From an uncultured Aquimarina sp. (lineage in GTDB: Bacteria > Bacteroidota > Bacteroidia > Flavobacteriales > Flavobacteriaceae), in NCBI RefSeq assembly GCF_947495315.1, contig NZ_CANLYD010000001.1, positions 124,001 to 188,000 of the forward strand: 64,000 bases of DNA, read 5' to 3'. Shown one piece after another: positions 1-11,940 of the stretch. Position 1 is the stretch's first letter, and every line of letters begins with the position of its first letter. Under the pieces are notes generated by a model. That model saw nothing but the letters and a program-made list of their open reading frames with translations. It searched no databases and was not told the origin of the DNA. A program made the position numbers and the translations under genes.

Positions 1-1
1 A

Positions 2-1852
2 TTATTATGGCGATTAGAAGGAGTTCCAATCCCAAGCCCCAACCATTATAGTACTCTAGGAACTACTGGAGGACCGGTTTCTGCATTAAACCCTAATCTG
101 CTGAAAAATTCTGATTTTATCACCTCTGCTTTTCCTTCAGAATATGGGAATGCTATTGGAGGAGTTTTTGACCTTGGTTTTAGAAAGGGAAATAAGGATG
201 CTTATGAATATACTGCTCAAGTTGGAGTTTTTACCGGAATAGAAGCGATGGCAGAAGGTCCTATTGGAAAAAATAATGGGTCCTTTCTAGTTGCAGGAAG
301 GTATTCATTGGTTGGCTTATTAGGTGTTGGAGCTGGAGGAACTTCAGCAGCTCCTAATTATAGTGATGTTTCTTTTAATCTTGATTTAGGAAAAAGTAAG
401 TTAGGTAATTTTTCTTTGTTTGGTATTATAGGCTTTTCTGATATCGATTTTCTGGGAGATGATATTGATGAAGATGACCTTTTTGCGGCAGAAGATGAAA
501 ATACTTTTGTCGAGTCCAGATTTGGAGTTGTTGGTCTGAAACATAGAATTAATATCACCGATAGGTCTTATCTAAGGACTATTGTGTCAGGTTCATTTAC
601 CGGAAATGATTTTATGGTAGATCGTTTTATTGATAAAGATACTCCGCAAGAACGCACCATACAATATACGGAGGCTGATAATACAGAAAGTAGATTTACT
701 TTTTCAACCCTATATAATACTAAACTAAGTAACAAAAGTACTATAAGAGCAGGAGTTTTATTAGAAAATATTGGAGTATCATCATTATTGAATGATAGAA
801 CAGAGCAGCCTGATCTTAATAATGATGGTGATCCTGATCTGTTTACGTTTAGAGATATCGATGAAGACCTAACCATCATTCAACCTTTTGTTCAAGGACA
901 ATTTAGGTTAACAGAAAAATTAACTCTAAACGCAGGAGTTCATGGACAATATAGTTCGCTTAATGAACAGTTTGTAGTGGAACCAAGGGCTGGACTTAAC
1001 TATAAAATATCCCCAAGCCATCGTCTCAGTTTCGGGTATGGTTTGCATCATCAACCTGTTCCACTACCCCTCTTATTCCTAAATGAAGAAGTGAACGGGG
1101 AGTTGGTGCAAACCAATAAAAATCTTGATTTTGTGCGGAGTAATCATTACGTGCTAGGGTATGATGTGAAGTTAGGAAGCAGTTGGCGAGCAAAGTTAGA
1201 GGCGTATTATCAGGATATTGATAACGCAGCTGTAGAGTCTTTTCCTTCAAGTTATTCGTCTTTAACTGAAGGTGCAGACTTTGGGTTTGATAATGATAGA
1301 ATTTCATTAGTGAATGAAGGAACAGGATTTAATCAAGGAATCGAACTAACGTTAGAAAGGTTTTTTAGTAAAGGATATTATGGATTATTGACAACTTCTT
1401 TATTCGAAAGTAAATATGAAGGTAGTGATGAAATAGAGCGTAATACACCATTTAATAATGGATATGTGATCAATCTGTTAGCCGGAAAAGAGTTTGCTAT
1501 GGGAAAAACCAAAAAAGATGTATTGTTTTTTGATACCAGGCTTACTTTTTCTGGCGGAAGGTATTATACTCCTGTAGATTTAGCAGCATCACAAGCAGCT
1601 GGTTTCGAGGTATTACAAGAAGATATTGCGTTTAGTGAACAAAACGATGGATATTTTCGATGGGATGTGAAGTTTGGATATAAAATCAACAGTAGTAAAA
1701 AGAAACGCTCTCATCAGTTTTATGTGGATTTGCAGAATGTAACGGCTAATGAGAATCTTTTTGCTCGACGTTATAATAGATTGACGAATAACATAGATGA
1801 AGTAAATCAGATAGGATTTTTCCCGGATTTCGGGTATAGATTTGAATTTTAA
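2..1852 (+). CDS. TonB-dependent outer-membrane receptor, 5' truncated by window edge
   Basis: The reading frame is open from base 2 to the stop, giving about 616 visible residues; the start lies upstream of the window. The first visible residues form the end of a plug domain (LEGVPIPSPNHYSTLGTTGG, then SAFPSEYGNAIGGVFDL), which is typical of Bacteroidota TonB-dependent receptors. The rest is a long run of alternating beta-strand segments ending in ...FGYRFEF, an aromatic last residue as expected for a BAM-assembled barrel. An ATG at 248 lies inside the plug-barrel transition and is not the true start. The likely role is energised import of an unknown ligand across the outer membrane. The DUF1569 gene follows 15 bp downstream and may be co-transcribed. 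Confidence 0.88.
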   Translation, partial: LLWRLEGVPIPSPNHYSTLGTTGGPVSALNPNLLKNSDFITSAFPSEYGNAIGGVFDLGFRKGNKDAYEYTAQVGVFTGIEAMAEGPIGKNNGSFLVAGRYSLVGLLGVGAGGTSAAPNYSDVSFNLDLGKSKLGNFSLFGIIGFSDIDFLGDDIDEDDLFAAEDENTFVESRFGVVGLKHRINITDRSYLRTIVSGSFTGNDFMVDRFIDKDTPQERTIQYTEADNTESRFTFSTLYNTKLSNKSTIRAGVLLENIGVSSLLNDRTEQPDLNNDGDPDLFTFRDIDEDLTIIQPFVQGQFRLTEKLTLNAGVHGQYSSLNEQFVVEPRAGLNYKISPSHRLSFGYGLHHQPVPLPLLFLNEEVNGELVQTNKNLDFVRSNHYVLGYDVKLGSSWRAKLEAYYQDIDNAAVESFPSSYSSLTEGADFGFDNDRISLVNEGTGFNQGIELTLERFFSKGYYGLLTTSLFESKYEGSDEIERNTPFNNGYVINLLAGKEFAMGKTKKDVLFFDTRLTFSGGRYYTPVDLAASQAAGFEVLQEDIAFSEQNDGYFRWDVKFGYKINSSKKKRSHQFYVDLQNVTANENLFARRYNRLTNNIDEVNQIGFFPDFGYRFEF

Positions 1853-1867
1853 CATAAATAATTAAAA

Positions 1868-2422
1868 ATGAACACAATGAGAACACCGTTATTAGCGTTT
1901 TCTTTTATTAGCAACTTGGCTTTTTTGGGGTATGGACAAGGAGATAATAGTGAAGGTAAGAGAGGTTTTATGGATAGCCAATTGTATGATATTGCATATT
2001 TAATTCAGTTTAGAGACTGTATGAATACCAATGTTTCTAAGGTGCCAATCGCTTGGCACTTGGATCATAGTCTAAAAGTTATTAATACAATACATGATGT
2101 TCTTAAGAGTTCTGATCCTACCGTTTATGAAAAACGTTTCAGTCTAGCTCGTAGCTTCTCATATACATTTGGCTATATACCTAGAGGAAGAGGGAAATCT
2201 CCTGCATCTGTATTGCCTCCAGAGGATATAAAAACCGAAGATATATTATCTCAGTTAGAGATTGCCAGAGAAAACCTTGCAGACTTATCCAACTTGGACC
2301 CAAACGTAAACTTTATTCATCCTGTTTTCGGTCAACTAAATAAAAAACAAGCCATACGATTTCTAAAAATACACACGAAACATCACTTAAAAATTATACA
2401 GGATATTTTACGTAAGGAATAA
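1868..2422 (+). CDS. Exported DUF1569/DinB-like protein
   Basis: This 184-residue protein starts with a hydrophobic signal-like segment (residues 5-22, ending LGYGQG). The remainder looks like a DinB/DUF1569 four-helix fold: AWHLDHSLKVI in the first helix region and HTKHHLKIIQDILRKE at the C-terminus supply the spaced histidines that bind metal in the DinB superfamily. It lies 15 bp after the TonB receptor on the same strand, so co-transcription is likely. The biochemical role is unknown. An exported member is somewhat unusual, because DinB-like proteins are usually cytoplasmic. The family call is from motif recognition only. Confidence 0.65.
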   Translation: MNTMRTPLLAFSFISNLAFLGYGQGDNSEGKRGFMDSQLYDIAYLIQFRDCMNTNVSKVPIAWHLDHSLKVINTIHDVLKSSDPTVYEKRFSLARSFSYTFGYIPRGRGKSPASVLPPEDIKTEDILSQLEIARENLADLSNLDPNVNFIHPVFGQLNKKQAIRFLKIHTKHHLKIIQDILRKE

Positions 2423-2516
2423 GGTTTAAATTTTGCAAATACTTAAAAGTTGTATTTATTGTCGGTAGCATATTTCTTTATTGGATATTTATATTGAAGT
2501 TTATTTTGAAAGATAA

Positions 2517-3125
2517 CTACCCTTGTTTTTCACGTTTTTCTATTTCAATGGCTCTTTTATAAAATTCTCGAAACTCTTCTTTGGTATATTTTGCGCGCAT
2601 TGCAGATAGCACATCAAACAAGGATAAACTACACCAATCCCACAACATAGTATCAAAATTATATATGTACATCTGCTTTCCAACTTCGTTTCTTATGGTG
2701 TCAATTTCAATTTTGTTAAAACCATTTTCCAGAAGCCTGGCTGTAACCTGTTTGTTATTTTCTTCTGTAAATTCTGTATCGAGATAAGGTTCTAAAATCC
2801 AATCCCAATTCCAACTATAGGCAGATAAAGGGATTTTATTTCTTTCAGCAAACATTTTCAATTCGTCTTTTTTCTCTGCTGACAGAAAAACAATATCATC
2901 TTTTATTTTAATTTTTAAAGTTCCAAAATCAACACAGATAGCATCAATTTCGGTTACTGTAATTAATTTTTCCGGATATGCAATGGATGGTTCAAAAGGA
3001 TAGTTAGATATCAATATGGTGTTTTCATGAATTTCAGAATCCCCAACTCCACAAAATAAATTATTGGATTTAATTTTTATAATTTTGGATTTGAATATGT
3101 TCTTGAAAAATTTCACGATACACAA
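2517..3125 (-). CDS. Hypothetical protein, 202 aa
   Basis: I do not recognise this family. The protein starts with a short basic stretch (VKFFKNIFKSKIIKIK) and has no convincing signal peptide or membrane segment. It contains a tryptophan-rich patch (AYSWNWDWILEPYLDTEFTE, about residues 102-121) and a second one (NFDTMLWDWCSLSLFDVLSA) and ends in a charged helix. It begins 24 bp after the end of the formate-THF ligase gene on the same strand, so it may be its distal operon partner, although no functional link is visible. Codon use is similar to its neighbours. It is probably a real cytoplasmic protein. Confidence 0.6.
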   Translation of the reverse strand: MCIVKFFKNIFKSKIIKIKSNNLFCGVGDSEIHENTILISNYPFEPSIAYPEKLITVTEIDAICVDFGTLKIKIKDDIVFLSAEKKDELKMFAERNKIPLSAYSWNWDWILEPYLDTEFTEENNKQVTARLLENGFNKIEIDTIRNEVGKQMYIYNFDTMLWDWCSLSLFDVLSAMRAKYTKEEFREFYKRAIEIEKREKQG

Positions 3126-3149
3126 TGGATTATTTTTATTACTTAAAAT

Positions 3150-4817
3150 TTAAAACAATCCTGTTATTTCCCCATCATCATTGATATCTATTCCCTCTGA
3201 TGCTGGATGCGCAGGTAATCCCGGCATTCTCATAATATCACCGGTAATCGGAATTAAAAAACCTGCTCCAGCGGCTATTTCAATTTCTCTTACGGTAAGT
3301 ATAAAATCTTTTGGTCTACCTAGTAACTTAGGATTGTCAGATAATGATTTTTGTGTTTTTGCAATACAGACGGGTAAATGATCTAGACCCAAATTAGTGA
3401 TTTTCTTCAAATGAGCTTTAGCTTTAGAAGTGTAATCAACGTGTTTAGCACCATAAATTTCTGTTGCGATAGTTTCTATTTTATCCATCACCTTAGATTC
3501 CCATTGGTACAATGGTTTAAAATCTGAAGTGTCTGATGCTACTATATCAATAACATGTTTAGCTAGTTCTAGGCCTCCTTCTCCGCCTTTTGCCCAAACA
3601 TCTGCGAGTGCAACTCTAACGCCTTTGGAAACTGCAAATTCTTTGATAATATCAATTTCTGCATCACTATCCGATGTAAATTTATTAATAGCAATAACTG
3701 GCTTTACATTAAATTTAGTAATATTCTCCAGATGTTTTTCTAAATTTGGTAATCCTTTTTGTAAGGCTTCTGTATCAGGAATGGTCAAAGATTTTAGATC
3801 TGCGCCTCCATGGTATTTTAATGCTCTTATGGTAGCAGTAAGTACTACTACTTTTGGTTTGAGTCCGGCACTCTGGCATTTAATATCAAAGAATTTTTCG
3901 GCACCCAAATCAAATCCGAAACCTGCTTCGGTAACTGTATATTCTGAGTATGACATGCCCATCAAAGTAGCTATAACTGAATTGGTTCCTTGAGCAATAT
4001 TTGCAAATGGTCCACCGTGAATGATGGCTGGATTTCCTTCTATAGTTTGAACCAAGTTTGGTTTTATAGCATCTTTTAGCAATGCAGTCATAGCACCTTC
4101 AGCCTTTAGATCTTTTGCATAAATAGGATTTTTATCATAGGTATAACCGATAAAAATAGTACCTAAACGTTTTTTGAGATCACCTAAATTTTCGGCCAAA
4201 CACAAGATTGCCATAATTTCTGAAGCAGCAGTGATATCAAAACCGGTTTCTCTGGGCACACCTGATGTTGTTCCGCCCAATCCTACAATGACTCGGCGTA
4301 ATGCACGATCATTTAAATCAACGACACGTTTCCAGCTAATGGTTCTTGGGTCTAATAGTAACGTATTGGTTTTGCTTTGGATATTATTATCAATAATGGC
4401 AGCCAGTAGATTATGTGCTTTTTCTATAGCTGCAAAATCACCTGTAAAGTGTAGGTTGATATCTTCCATTGGTAATACTTGCGAATAACCACCACCTGTT
4501 GCTCCACCTTTAATTCCAAAAACAGGACCTAAAGAAGGCTCTCTTAAAACGACAGTCGTTTTTTTATCTAAACGATTTAAACCTTCCGATAAGCCAATAG
4601 ACATTGTTGTTTTTCCTTCGCCAGCAGGAGTAGGCGAAATGGCTGAAACAAGTATCAGATTGCTTTTATGAACATTTTCTTTATTGATCGCGAGTAAAGG
4701 TAATTTAGCTTTGTGTTTGCCATACATTTCTATTTGATCTGGATCGATACCAAATTTTTCTGCAATAGACGAAATAGGTGTAAGCGTGACTTTTTTGGCA
4801 ATTTGTAAATCATTCAT
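3150..4817 (-). CDS. fhs: Formate--tetrahydrofolate ligase
   Basis: This 555-residue protein has the normal length for the monofunctional bacterial enzyme. It makes 10-formyl-THF from formate, THF and ATP in the cytoplasm and feeds one-carbon units to purine and formyl-Met synthesis. The ATP loop PTPAGEGKTT is at residues 62-71, followed by the family signature REPSLGPVFGIKGGATGGG (from about 93) and the C-terminal MRMPGLPAHPASEGIDI. The start MNDLQIAKKVTLTPI matches the usual N-terminus. There is about 230 bp of non-coding DNA upstream, so it probably has its own promoter; no exact TAnnTTTG box was found there. Confidence 0.97.
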   Translation of the reverse strand: MNDLQIAKKVTLTPISSIAEKFGIDPDQIEMYGKHKAKLPLLAINKENVHKSNLILVSAISPTPAGEGKTTMSIGLSEGLNRLDKKTTVVLREPSLGPVFGIKGGATGGGYSQVLPMEDINLHFTGDFAAIEKAHNLLAAIIDNNIQSKTNTLLLDPRTISWKRVVDLNDRALRRVIVGLGGTTSGVPRETGFDITAASEIMAILCLAENLGDLKKRLGTIFIGYTYDKNPIYAKDLKAEGAMTALLKDAIKPNLVQTIEGNPAIIHGGPFANIAQGTNSVIATLMGMSYSEYTVTEAGFGFDLGAEKFFDIKCQSAGLKPKVVVLTATIRALKYHGGADLKSLTIPDTEALQKGLPNLEKHLENITKFNVKPVIAINKFTSDSDAEIDIIKEFAVSKGVRVALADVWAKGGEGGLELAKHVIDIVASDTSDFKPLYQWESKVMDKIETIATEIYGAKHVDYTSKAKAHLKKITNLGLDHLPVCIAKTQKSLSDNPKLLGRPKDFILTVREIEIAAGAGFLIPITGDIMRMPGLPAHPASEGIDINDDGEITGLF

Positions 4818-5045
4818 AGCAAATAGGTTTTGATCGTTTGATAATATTTAAACTTATTAATGGTTCATGCGGTTTATTTCACCATTAAAAATAATGATTA
4901 TTTTTATACAGTATTGCTTATGGTTTTTACTGATTATTAGCTTCTATATAAGGCTTTTATTGTTAAAATCACAAGGTCTGTTTTAATAATTGTTGAAGCT
5001 AATAACATATTTTTTTATTGGTTTAATTCAATTAAAAGCTTTTGT

Positions 5046-5483
5046 TTAGACTGTTATTATCCCAATTTTTTCGTTAACCCTTTTTCTGAAAGATCTATAA
5101 CCAAATGCAAAACTATGAACAGCATAAATAGATGCGCCTTGATGGTCATATAATCTCAAAACACCGCCAAAAGTATATCTCTTTGATTTTGATATGTCTG
5201 ACCATGTATATTCAATGGTTTTCTTCCCTGAAGTAATTTTAAAACCTTGTTCGGTATGAACAACAGAGTTAGGTATGTGTTTAAATAAAATTAAACCAGT
5301 ATATGACATTTGACCAGCAAAATATAATAGAACAAGAACTCCCGCAGTTCCTAAGAAGCCTTCATTTAGAATGATGATTATAATCCAGTATACTAGAGCT
5401 ATCGTTAAACCAATGAAAAACAAGACCCCAATATATAGTATAATTTGTAGCCATATCTGATGATATAATGTGTCATTTTTCAT
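5046..5483 (-). CDS. Small membrane protein with PH-like C-terminal domain
   Basis: This 145-residue protein has two strong membrane segments (about residues 11-36 and 43-66), followed by a soluble beta-rich domain (TEQGFKITSGKKTIEYTWSD, then KRYTFGGVLRLYDHQGASIY). That layout resembles bacterial PH-like membrane-anchored proteins, but no motif identifies a function. It stands alone, with about 230 bp of non-coding DNA between it and fhs and about 130 bp between it and the end of pdxH. It is a plausible real gene of unknown function. Confidence 0.55.
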   Translation of the reverse strand: MKNDTLYHQIWLQIILYIGVLFFIGLTIALVYWIIIIILNEGFLGTAGVLVLLYFAGQMSYTGLILFKHIPNSVVHTEQGFKITSGKKTIEYTWSDISKSKRYTFGGVLRLYDHQGASIYAVHSFAFGYRSFRKRVNEKIGIITV

Positions 5484-5610
5484 AGTAGATTTTATACTTG
5501 TGTAAGGAGTTATTTTTGTTTAAATCAATTTCCTATCATTTTCAAGAAAACTATAGGCATCCCAGAGCAAAATGATTGTGTGTTTTATAATATTTCATCA
5601 GATAAGAGAA

Positions 5611-7226
<1,616 letters not shown>

Positions 7227-7306
7227 TTAATTTCACTTCAATACTATGTTAGTTTGAAGAGGAAACTCCTTGTGATATTATTTTTAGAGTTTATTTTTTA
7301 CATAAA

Positions 7307-9313
7307 CTATACTTTTTGATCCTGAACCTTAGCTTGTAGCATTTTAATTTCATCCCGTAATCTTGCTGCGGTCATAAAGTCTAACTCTTTTGCAGCTTTC
7401 TCCATTTCTTTACGAACATTACGGATACGAGTTTCTAACTGATCCTTTGTATAATATGCAGTTTCCTCTTCTGCAGCTTTTAAGGTTGGAGCGGTTTCAA
7501 ATTGATAGGGTTCTACTTTTTTACCGGCCAGCGCATTATCCAGTGATTTTTTGATAGCGGTAGGAGTGATCCCATGTTTGGTATTATAAGCAATCTGTTT
7601 TTCACGGCGATAATTGGTTTGATCAATTGTTAACTGCATACTTTTTGTTATTTTGTCCGCATACATGATTGCTAACCCGTTTACATTTCTTGCAGCTCTA
7701 CCGATGGTTTGAGTCAGAGATCTATTATTACGCAAGAACCCTTCTTTATCTGCATCCAAAATAGCAACCAAGGACACTTCCGGAAGATCCAATCCTTCTC
7801 TAAGAAGATTTACACCAATCAGTACATCAAAAAGTCCTTTTCTTAAGTCTTGCATAATTTCTACACGTTCTAAAGTGTCTACATCACTATGTATATAACG
7901 GCATCGAATATCAATTCTAGTAAGATATTTAGTTAACTCTTCTGCCATTCTTTTAGTTAGAGTTGTAACTAGGATACGTTCATCTTTTTCGATTCGTTTA
8001 TGCATTTCTTCAATCAAATCATCAATTTGATTAAGGCTTGGTCGTACTTCTATTACAGGATCTAGTAATCCAGTTGGTCTGATAATCTGTTCCACATAAG
8101 TTCCTTCACTTTTTTGTAATTCGTAGTCTGCTGGTGTAGCACTGATATAAATTATTTGATTTTGAATTGCTTCAAATTCTTCAAATTTTAAAGGTCTATT
8201 ATCCATTGCAGCAGGAAGTCTGAATCCATATTCTACCAGGTTTTCTTTTCTGGATCGATCGCCTCCATACATCGCATGTGTTTGAGGGATAGTTACGTGG
8301 CTTTCATCTACGATCATTAAATAATCATCTGGGAAGTAATCTAATAAACAGAAAGGTCTCGTTCCTGGTTCACGGCCATCAAGATAGCGAGAGTAGTTTT
8401 CAATTCCAGAGCAATACCCCAGTTCTTTAATCATTTCTAAATCAAAGTTAGTGCGTTCTTCCAGTCGTTTAGCTTCCAGATGTTTTCCTATTTCTTTGAA
8501 GTATTCCACTTGTTTTCCTAAATCCAAAGCGATCTGATCAATCGCTCCGTGTAATACATCCGGAGAAGTGACAAACATATTAGCAGGGTAGATATTGAGG
8601 CGATCATATTTTTCAACAATTTCATTGGTTTGAACATCAAAAGCTTCTATTTCTTCGATTTCATCACCAAAAAAGTGTACCCTAAATGCATCATCAGCAT
8701 AACTTGGATAAATATCCACTGTATCTCCTTTAATTCTGAAATTACCGTGATTAAATTCCGCTTCAGTTCTGGAATAAAGACTTTGAACTAATTTATGCAG
8801 TAATGCTGTTCTGGAAACAAACTGACCTTGTTCTATGGATATTACGTTTTTCTGAAATTCAACAGGGTTTCCAATACCGTATAAACAAGAAACTGATGCA
8901 ACAACAAGTACATCTCTACGCCCTGAAAGTAGGGATGAAGTGGCACTTAATCTTAATTTCTCAATTTCATCATTAATCGACAAGTCTTTTTCTATATATG
9001 TTCCAGTTGTTGGGATATAGGCTTCCGGTTGATAATAATCGTAGTAGGAAACAAAATATTCTATAGCATTCTCAGGAAAGAATTGCTTAAATTCAGAATA
9101 TAATTGAGCGGCTAAGGTTTTATTATGCGCTAATACTAATGTAGGGCGTTGGACCTTTGAAATAACATTGGCTGCAGTAAATGTTTTACCTGATCCTGTA
9201 ACTCCTAAAAGCGTTTGATATCTTTCTCCTGCTTCCATAGCATTAACAAGCTGCTTTATCGCTTCAGGTTGATCTCCTGTGGGTTTAAAATCTGACTTGA
9301 GTTCGAACTTCAT
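7307..9313 (-). CDS. uvrB: UvrABC excinuclease subunit B
   Basis: This 668-residue helicase-like subunit of nucleotide excision repair has the usual length. Walker A (GVTGSGKT) is at residues 37-44, the damage-probing beta-hairpin region [20 protein letters not shown] at about 89-108, DESHVTIPQ is the Walker B/DEAD-type motif, and [19 protein letters not shown] is motif VI. The C-terminal UVR domain ([21 protein letters not shown]), which binds UvrA and UvrC, is complete. The start [19 protein letters not shown] is the canonical N-terminus. The downstream deaminase starts about 100 bp later on the same strand. Confidence 0.98.
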   Translation of the reverse strand: MKFELKSDFKPTGDQPEAIKQLVNAMEAGERYQTLLGVTGSGKTFTAANVISKVQRPTLVLAHNKTLAAQLYSEFKQFFPENAIEYFVSYYDYYQPEAYIPTTGTYIEKDLSINDEIEKLRLSATSSLLSGRRDVLVVASVSCLYGIGNPVEFQKNVISIEQGQFVSRTALLHKLVQSLYSRTEAEFNHGNFRIKGDTVDIYPSYADDAFRVHFFGDEIEEIEAFDVQTNEIVEKYDRLNIYPANMFVTSPDVLHGAIDQIALDLGKQVEYFKEIGKHLEAKRLEERTNFDLEMIKELGYCSGIENYSRYLDGREPGTRPFCLLDYFPDDYLMIVDESHVTIPQTHAMYGGDRSRKENLVEYGFRLPAAMDNRPLKFEEFEAIQNQIIYISATPADYELQKSEGTYVEQIIRPTGLLDPVIEVRPSLNQIDDLIEEMHKRIEKDERILVTTLTKRMAEELTKYLTRIDIRCRYIHSDVDTLERVEIMQDLRKGLFDVLIGVNLLREGLDLPEVSLVAILDADKEGFLRNNRSLTQTIGRAARNVNGLAIMYADKITKSMQLTIDQTNYRREKQIAYNTKHGITPTAIKKSLDNALAGKKVEPYQFETAPTLKAAEEETAYYTKDQLETRIRNVRKEMEKAAKELDFMTAARLRDEIKMLQAKVQDQKV

Positions 9314-9392
9314 TATATGGGCTATCTTTTCCGAATAAAGATACAGAATACTGTTATGATTTTTAAAACTGAATTAAAGTTTTAGGGAAAGT

Positions 9393-11864
9393 TTATCGTA
9401 TTAAAGAAAAGTTCCCTTTACGGATTCTTCCATCACCTAATTTTACCTGGAACCAATATTCGCTGGAAGGCATTAATCTTCCACCATATGTTCCATCCCA
9501 CCCATTTCCTGAAGGGATTAACTGTTTCAGCAGTTTACCACTACGATCAAAAATATAAATAATAGAATTGCCCAGTACCTGAGATGATATTCCTTCTACA
9601 TTCCAGGTTTCGTGAAAACCATCACCGTTTGGCGTAAAATATTTAGGAAATCCTACAACAGAAATATCCTGAGTAACTTCTCCACATCCGTTTTTATCTC
9701 TTACATATACTGTATGAAATCCCGGAGGAACATTCGTGAACGTAGGACCGTCTTGATAGGTTCTGATGTTACTTCCATTATATGCGATTGTATATTCGTA
9801 ATCACCAGATCCGTTTACATTGATAGTAACAGTATTATTATCTGATGCATCATTGATCTCAATAGGTTGTATGATCGTAGCAGGAGAAGATATTGTGACG
9901 GTTACTGTTCTGTCTTTGGAACACCTTGTTAATTGATTTGTTACCGTTACCGTATATGTTCCTTCCTGAGTAATGCTAATACTTTCTGTAGTTTCTCCAG
10001 TAGACCATAGATAATCAAAATTATTAGAGTTTCCAGATTCTAGTCCTGAGTCGATAATAACGTTAGCATCTTCACATAAAAAAGCTTCACTTACTTCTTC
10101 AATATCTGGTAATGGATTGATAAAAAGTGCTACTTGATTAATACCAAAGCATTGATTTAGATTATCCTCTACTCTGGCATAGACTATATCTTGACCTTGG
10201 GTCCCAGCTGTAGTATTGGTATAGGTGGTTATCGGATTAGTTTCACTTAATGCATCATCAATAGATTCATAATAGACAACCGATAAGTTAGGGGTGGCAA
10301 TTCCATTAATAATATCTGCATCAGCATCACTCATTATAAATTCGGCAAAACCATCTTCTGTGCCATCATCATCACAAGTTGGCAAAGATGCGTTATTTGC
10401 TGAGGTTATACTTGCCTGAAGATCTAGAGTAGTGACCCTAAAGCAATTATTAATATCATCTATAATCCGAACAAATAATTGCTGATTAATAATTGTGTTT
10501 TGATAGGTGTCAGTATTTGTAATTGAAGGTGTTCCCGCGTTAGCAGATACTATATCTTCAAAAAACATAACAGTTCTATCTGAAGCGCCACCTGTAATCT
10601 GGTCCGTTGCTTCGTTCAGATTAAACAATGTGATTCCATCAGTGAGATCGTTATATTCATCACACTGTATTAAGGATGATGGAGTAGCAACTGGTAATGG
10701 ATTGACTTGTATATCTAAAGTTGTAATACTACTAACACATAATGAAGATGAAATGTCTTGAACTCTAATATAAATTACTTGAGGATTAGTAATGTTTGTG
10801 TATGGTACAGTCTTGTCAATACTATTAGTACCATTTTCGGCATCAACTAGCGTTGGGTGATAGGTGATGATGTTATTGGGAAGTGCTATAGCATCCAGGA
10901 TTTCAGGGTCCTTGTTGTTTAATAAAAATGTAGCTATTCCGTTAGTGTCATCGCCATCATTATCATTATCACAAATACTAAATGGAGTTGGTGTATTTAT
11001 TGCGGGTTTTGGAAGTATATTAAGTATGAAACTATTTACGATAAAACATCCTGTAATAGTATTTTCTATGCGAAAATATATTATTTCTTTGTCTTCAGTA
11101 CTTAAATATGGACTTACTAGAGGTTGATCACCAGTATTAGCATCAGCGGCATTATTGTAATACGATATAACCGTGTTGGTTTGTGAACCCAGGATAATAG
11201 GAGTATTACTATCGAGATCAAAAAAAGTCATTCCATCATCACTATCACCTACTATATCACATTCTGATAAATCAATATTTGTTGTAGCGTTATTTATAGG
11301 GCTATCAGGTAATAATGCAGTTCCAGTAAATTCAAGATCAAAACCTCCATTCTGAGAAAAGTTATCGATGAGAATGTAGTATTCTTCTCCTGCGAGAGCA
11401 TCTATAGATCTTACAAAACCATTTCCTAGATTTCCTGGACCTTCTGTTGCATCTGTTTCAGTATCGCTAAGTCCTGTTGTTGTAGCTACATTAGCTGCAG
11501 GAGGATTTGTGGAAGAACAACGGATAGAACTACCTAAAGTAGAGCAAGTAACATTGGGGCCATATACCGCAAAATCATAATCTTCTTGAGGACTAGAAGA
11601 TTGTGGAGTTATGGTGAATGCCAAAGTACCGTCTTGAATGATATTAACTCTTAGCCATAAACTTTGAGATTCAGTAAAACCACAACTAGGCGGATTGTTC
11701 CCAGCAATATTAAAATCTGAAATACCTGTACCATTAGAGTTTAATTCTAAATTAGTATTTCCACAGACTAAAATAGCATTAACACAATCTGTAGGTTCAT
11801 TTTGAGAATAGCTGTAAAAAAATGATATAAGAAGTACTAAGGTGATTAGTAATTTTTTCCTCAT
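9393..11864 (-). CDS. Secreted T9SS type B sorting-domain protein, 823 aa
   Basis: The N-terminal signal peptide (MRKKLLITLVLLISFFYSYS) is followed by a Cys-containing beta-sandwich region (about 25-185, DCVNAILVCGN to DNFSQNGGFDLEFTG). Several repeated Ig-like modules with CDxDxDG-type aspartate-rich turns (for example CDNDNDGDDTNG) come next. The last ~85 residues (FPKYFTPNGDGFHETWNVEG to the end) are the gliding-motility-associated/type B T9SS sorting domain. The likely role is a cell-surface or secreted adhesin. The final ~275 residues are nearly identical to those of the upstream neighbour, while the middle modules are only moderately similar. No specific ligand can be inferred. Confidence 0.88.
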   Translation of the reverse strand: MRKKLLITLVLLISFFYSYSQNEPTDCVNAILVCGNTNLELNSNGTGISDFNIAGNNPPSCGFTESQSLWLRVNIIQDGTLAFTITPQSSSPQEDYDFAVYGPNVTCSTLGSSIRCSSTNPPAANVATTTGLSDTETDATEGPGNLGNGFVRSIDALAGEEYYILIDNFSQNGGFDLEFTGTALLPDSPINNATTNIDLSECDIVGDSDDGMTFFDLDSNTPIILGSQTNTVISYYNNAADANTGDQPLVSPYLSTEDKEIIYFRIENTITGCFIVNSFILNILPKPAINTPTPFSICDNDNDGDDTNGIATFLLNNKDPEILDAIALPNNIITYHPTLVDAENGTNSIDKTVPYTNITNPQVIYIRVQDISSSLCVSSITTLDIQVNPLPVATPSSLIQCDEYNDLTDGITLFNLNEATDQITGGASDRTVMFFEDIVSANAGTPSITNTDTYQNTIINQQLFVRIIDDINNCFRVTTLDLQASITSANNASLPTCDDDGTEDGFAEFIMSDADADIINGIATPNLSVVYYESIDDALSETNPITTYTNTTAGTQGQDIVYARVEDNLNQCFGINQVALFINPLPDIEEVSEAFLCEDANVIIDSGLESGNSNNFDYLWSTGETTESISITQEGTYTVTVTNQLTRCSKDRTVTVTISSPATIIQPIEINDASDNNTVTINVNGSGDYEYTIAYNGSNIRTYQDGPTFTNVPPGFHTVYVRDKNGCGEVTQDISVVGFPKYFTPNGDGFHETWNVEGISSQVLGNSIIYIFDRSGKLLKQLIPSGNGWDGTYGGRLMPSSEYWFQVKLGDGRIRKGNFSLIR

Positions 11865-11940
11865 TTACAATTTTTGTTATACAGCGAATATACTAATAAT
11901 AAAATAGTACATTAAGGTGACCTTAACAGTAAATGATATA

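Noticed and set aside
4818..5045. Possible riboswitch upstream of formate-THF ligase
   Set aside because: The region is AT-rich with no stable, multi-stem structure that I can recognise. THF riboswitches are not expected in Bacteroidota.
9612..9845. Plus-strand 77-codon open frame, repeated almost identically at 12160-12393
   Set aside because: The apparent conservation of a small protein comes only from the duplicated antisense DNA of the two T9SS genes; it is a shadow frame.
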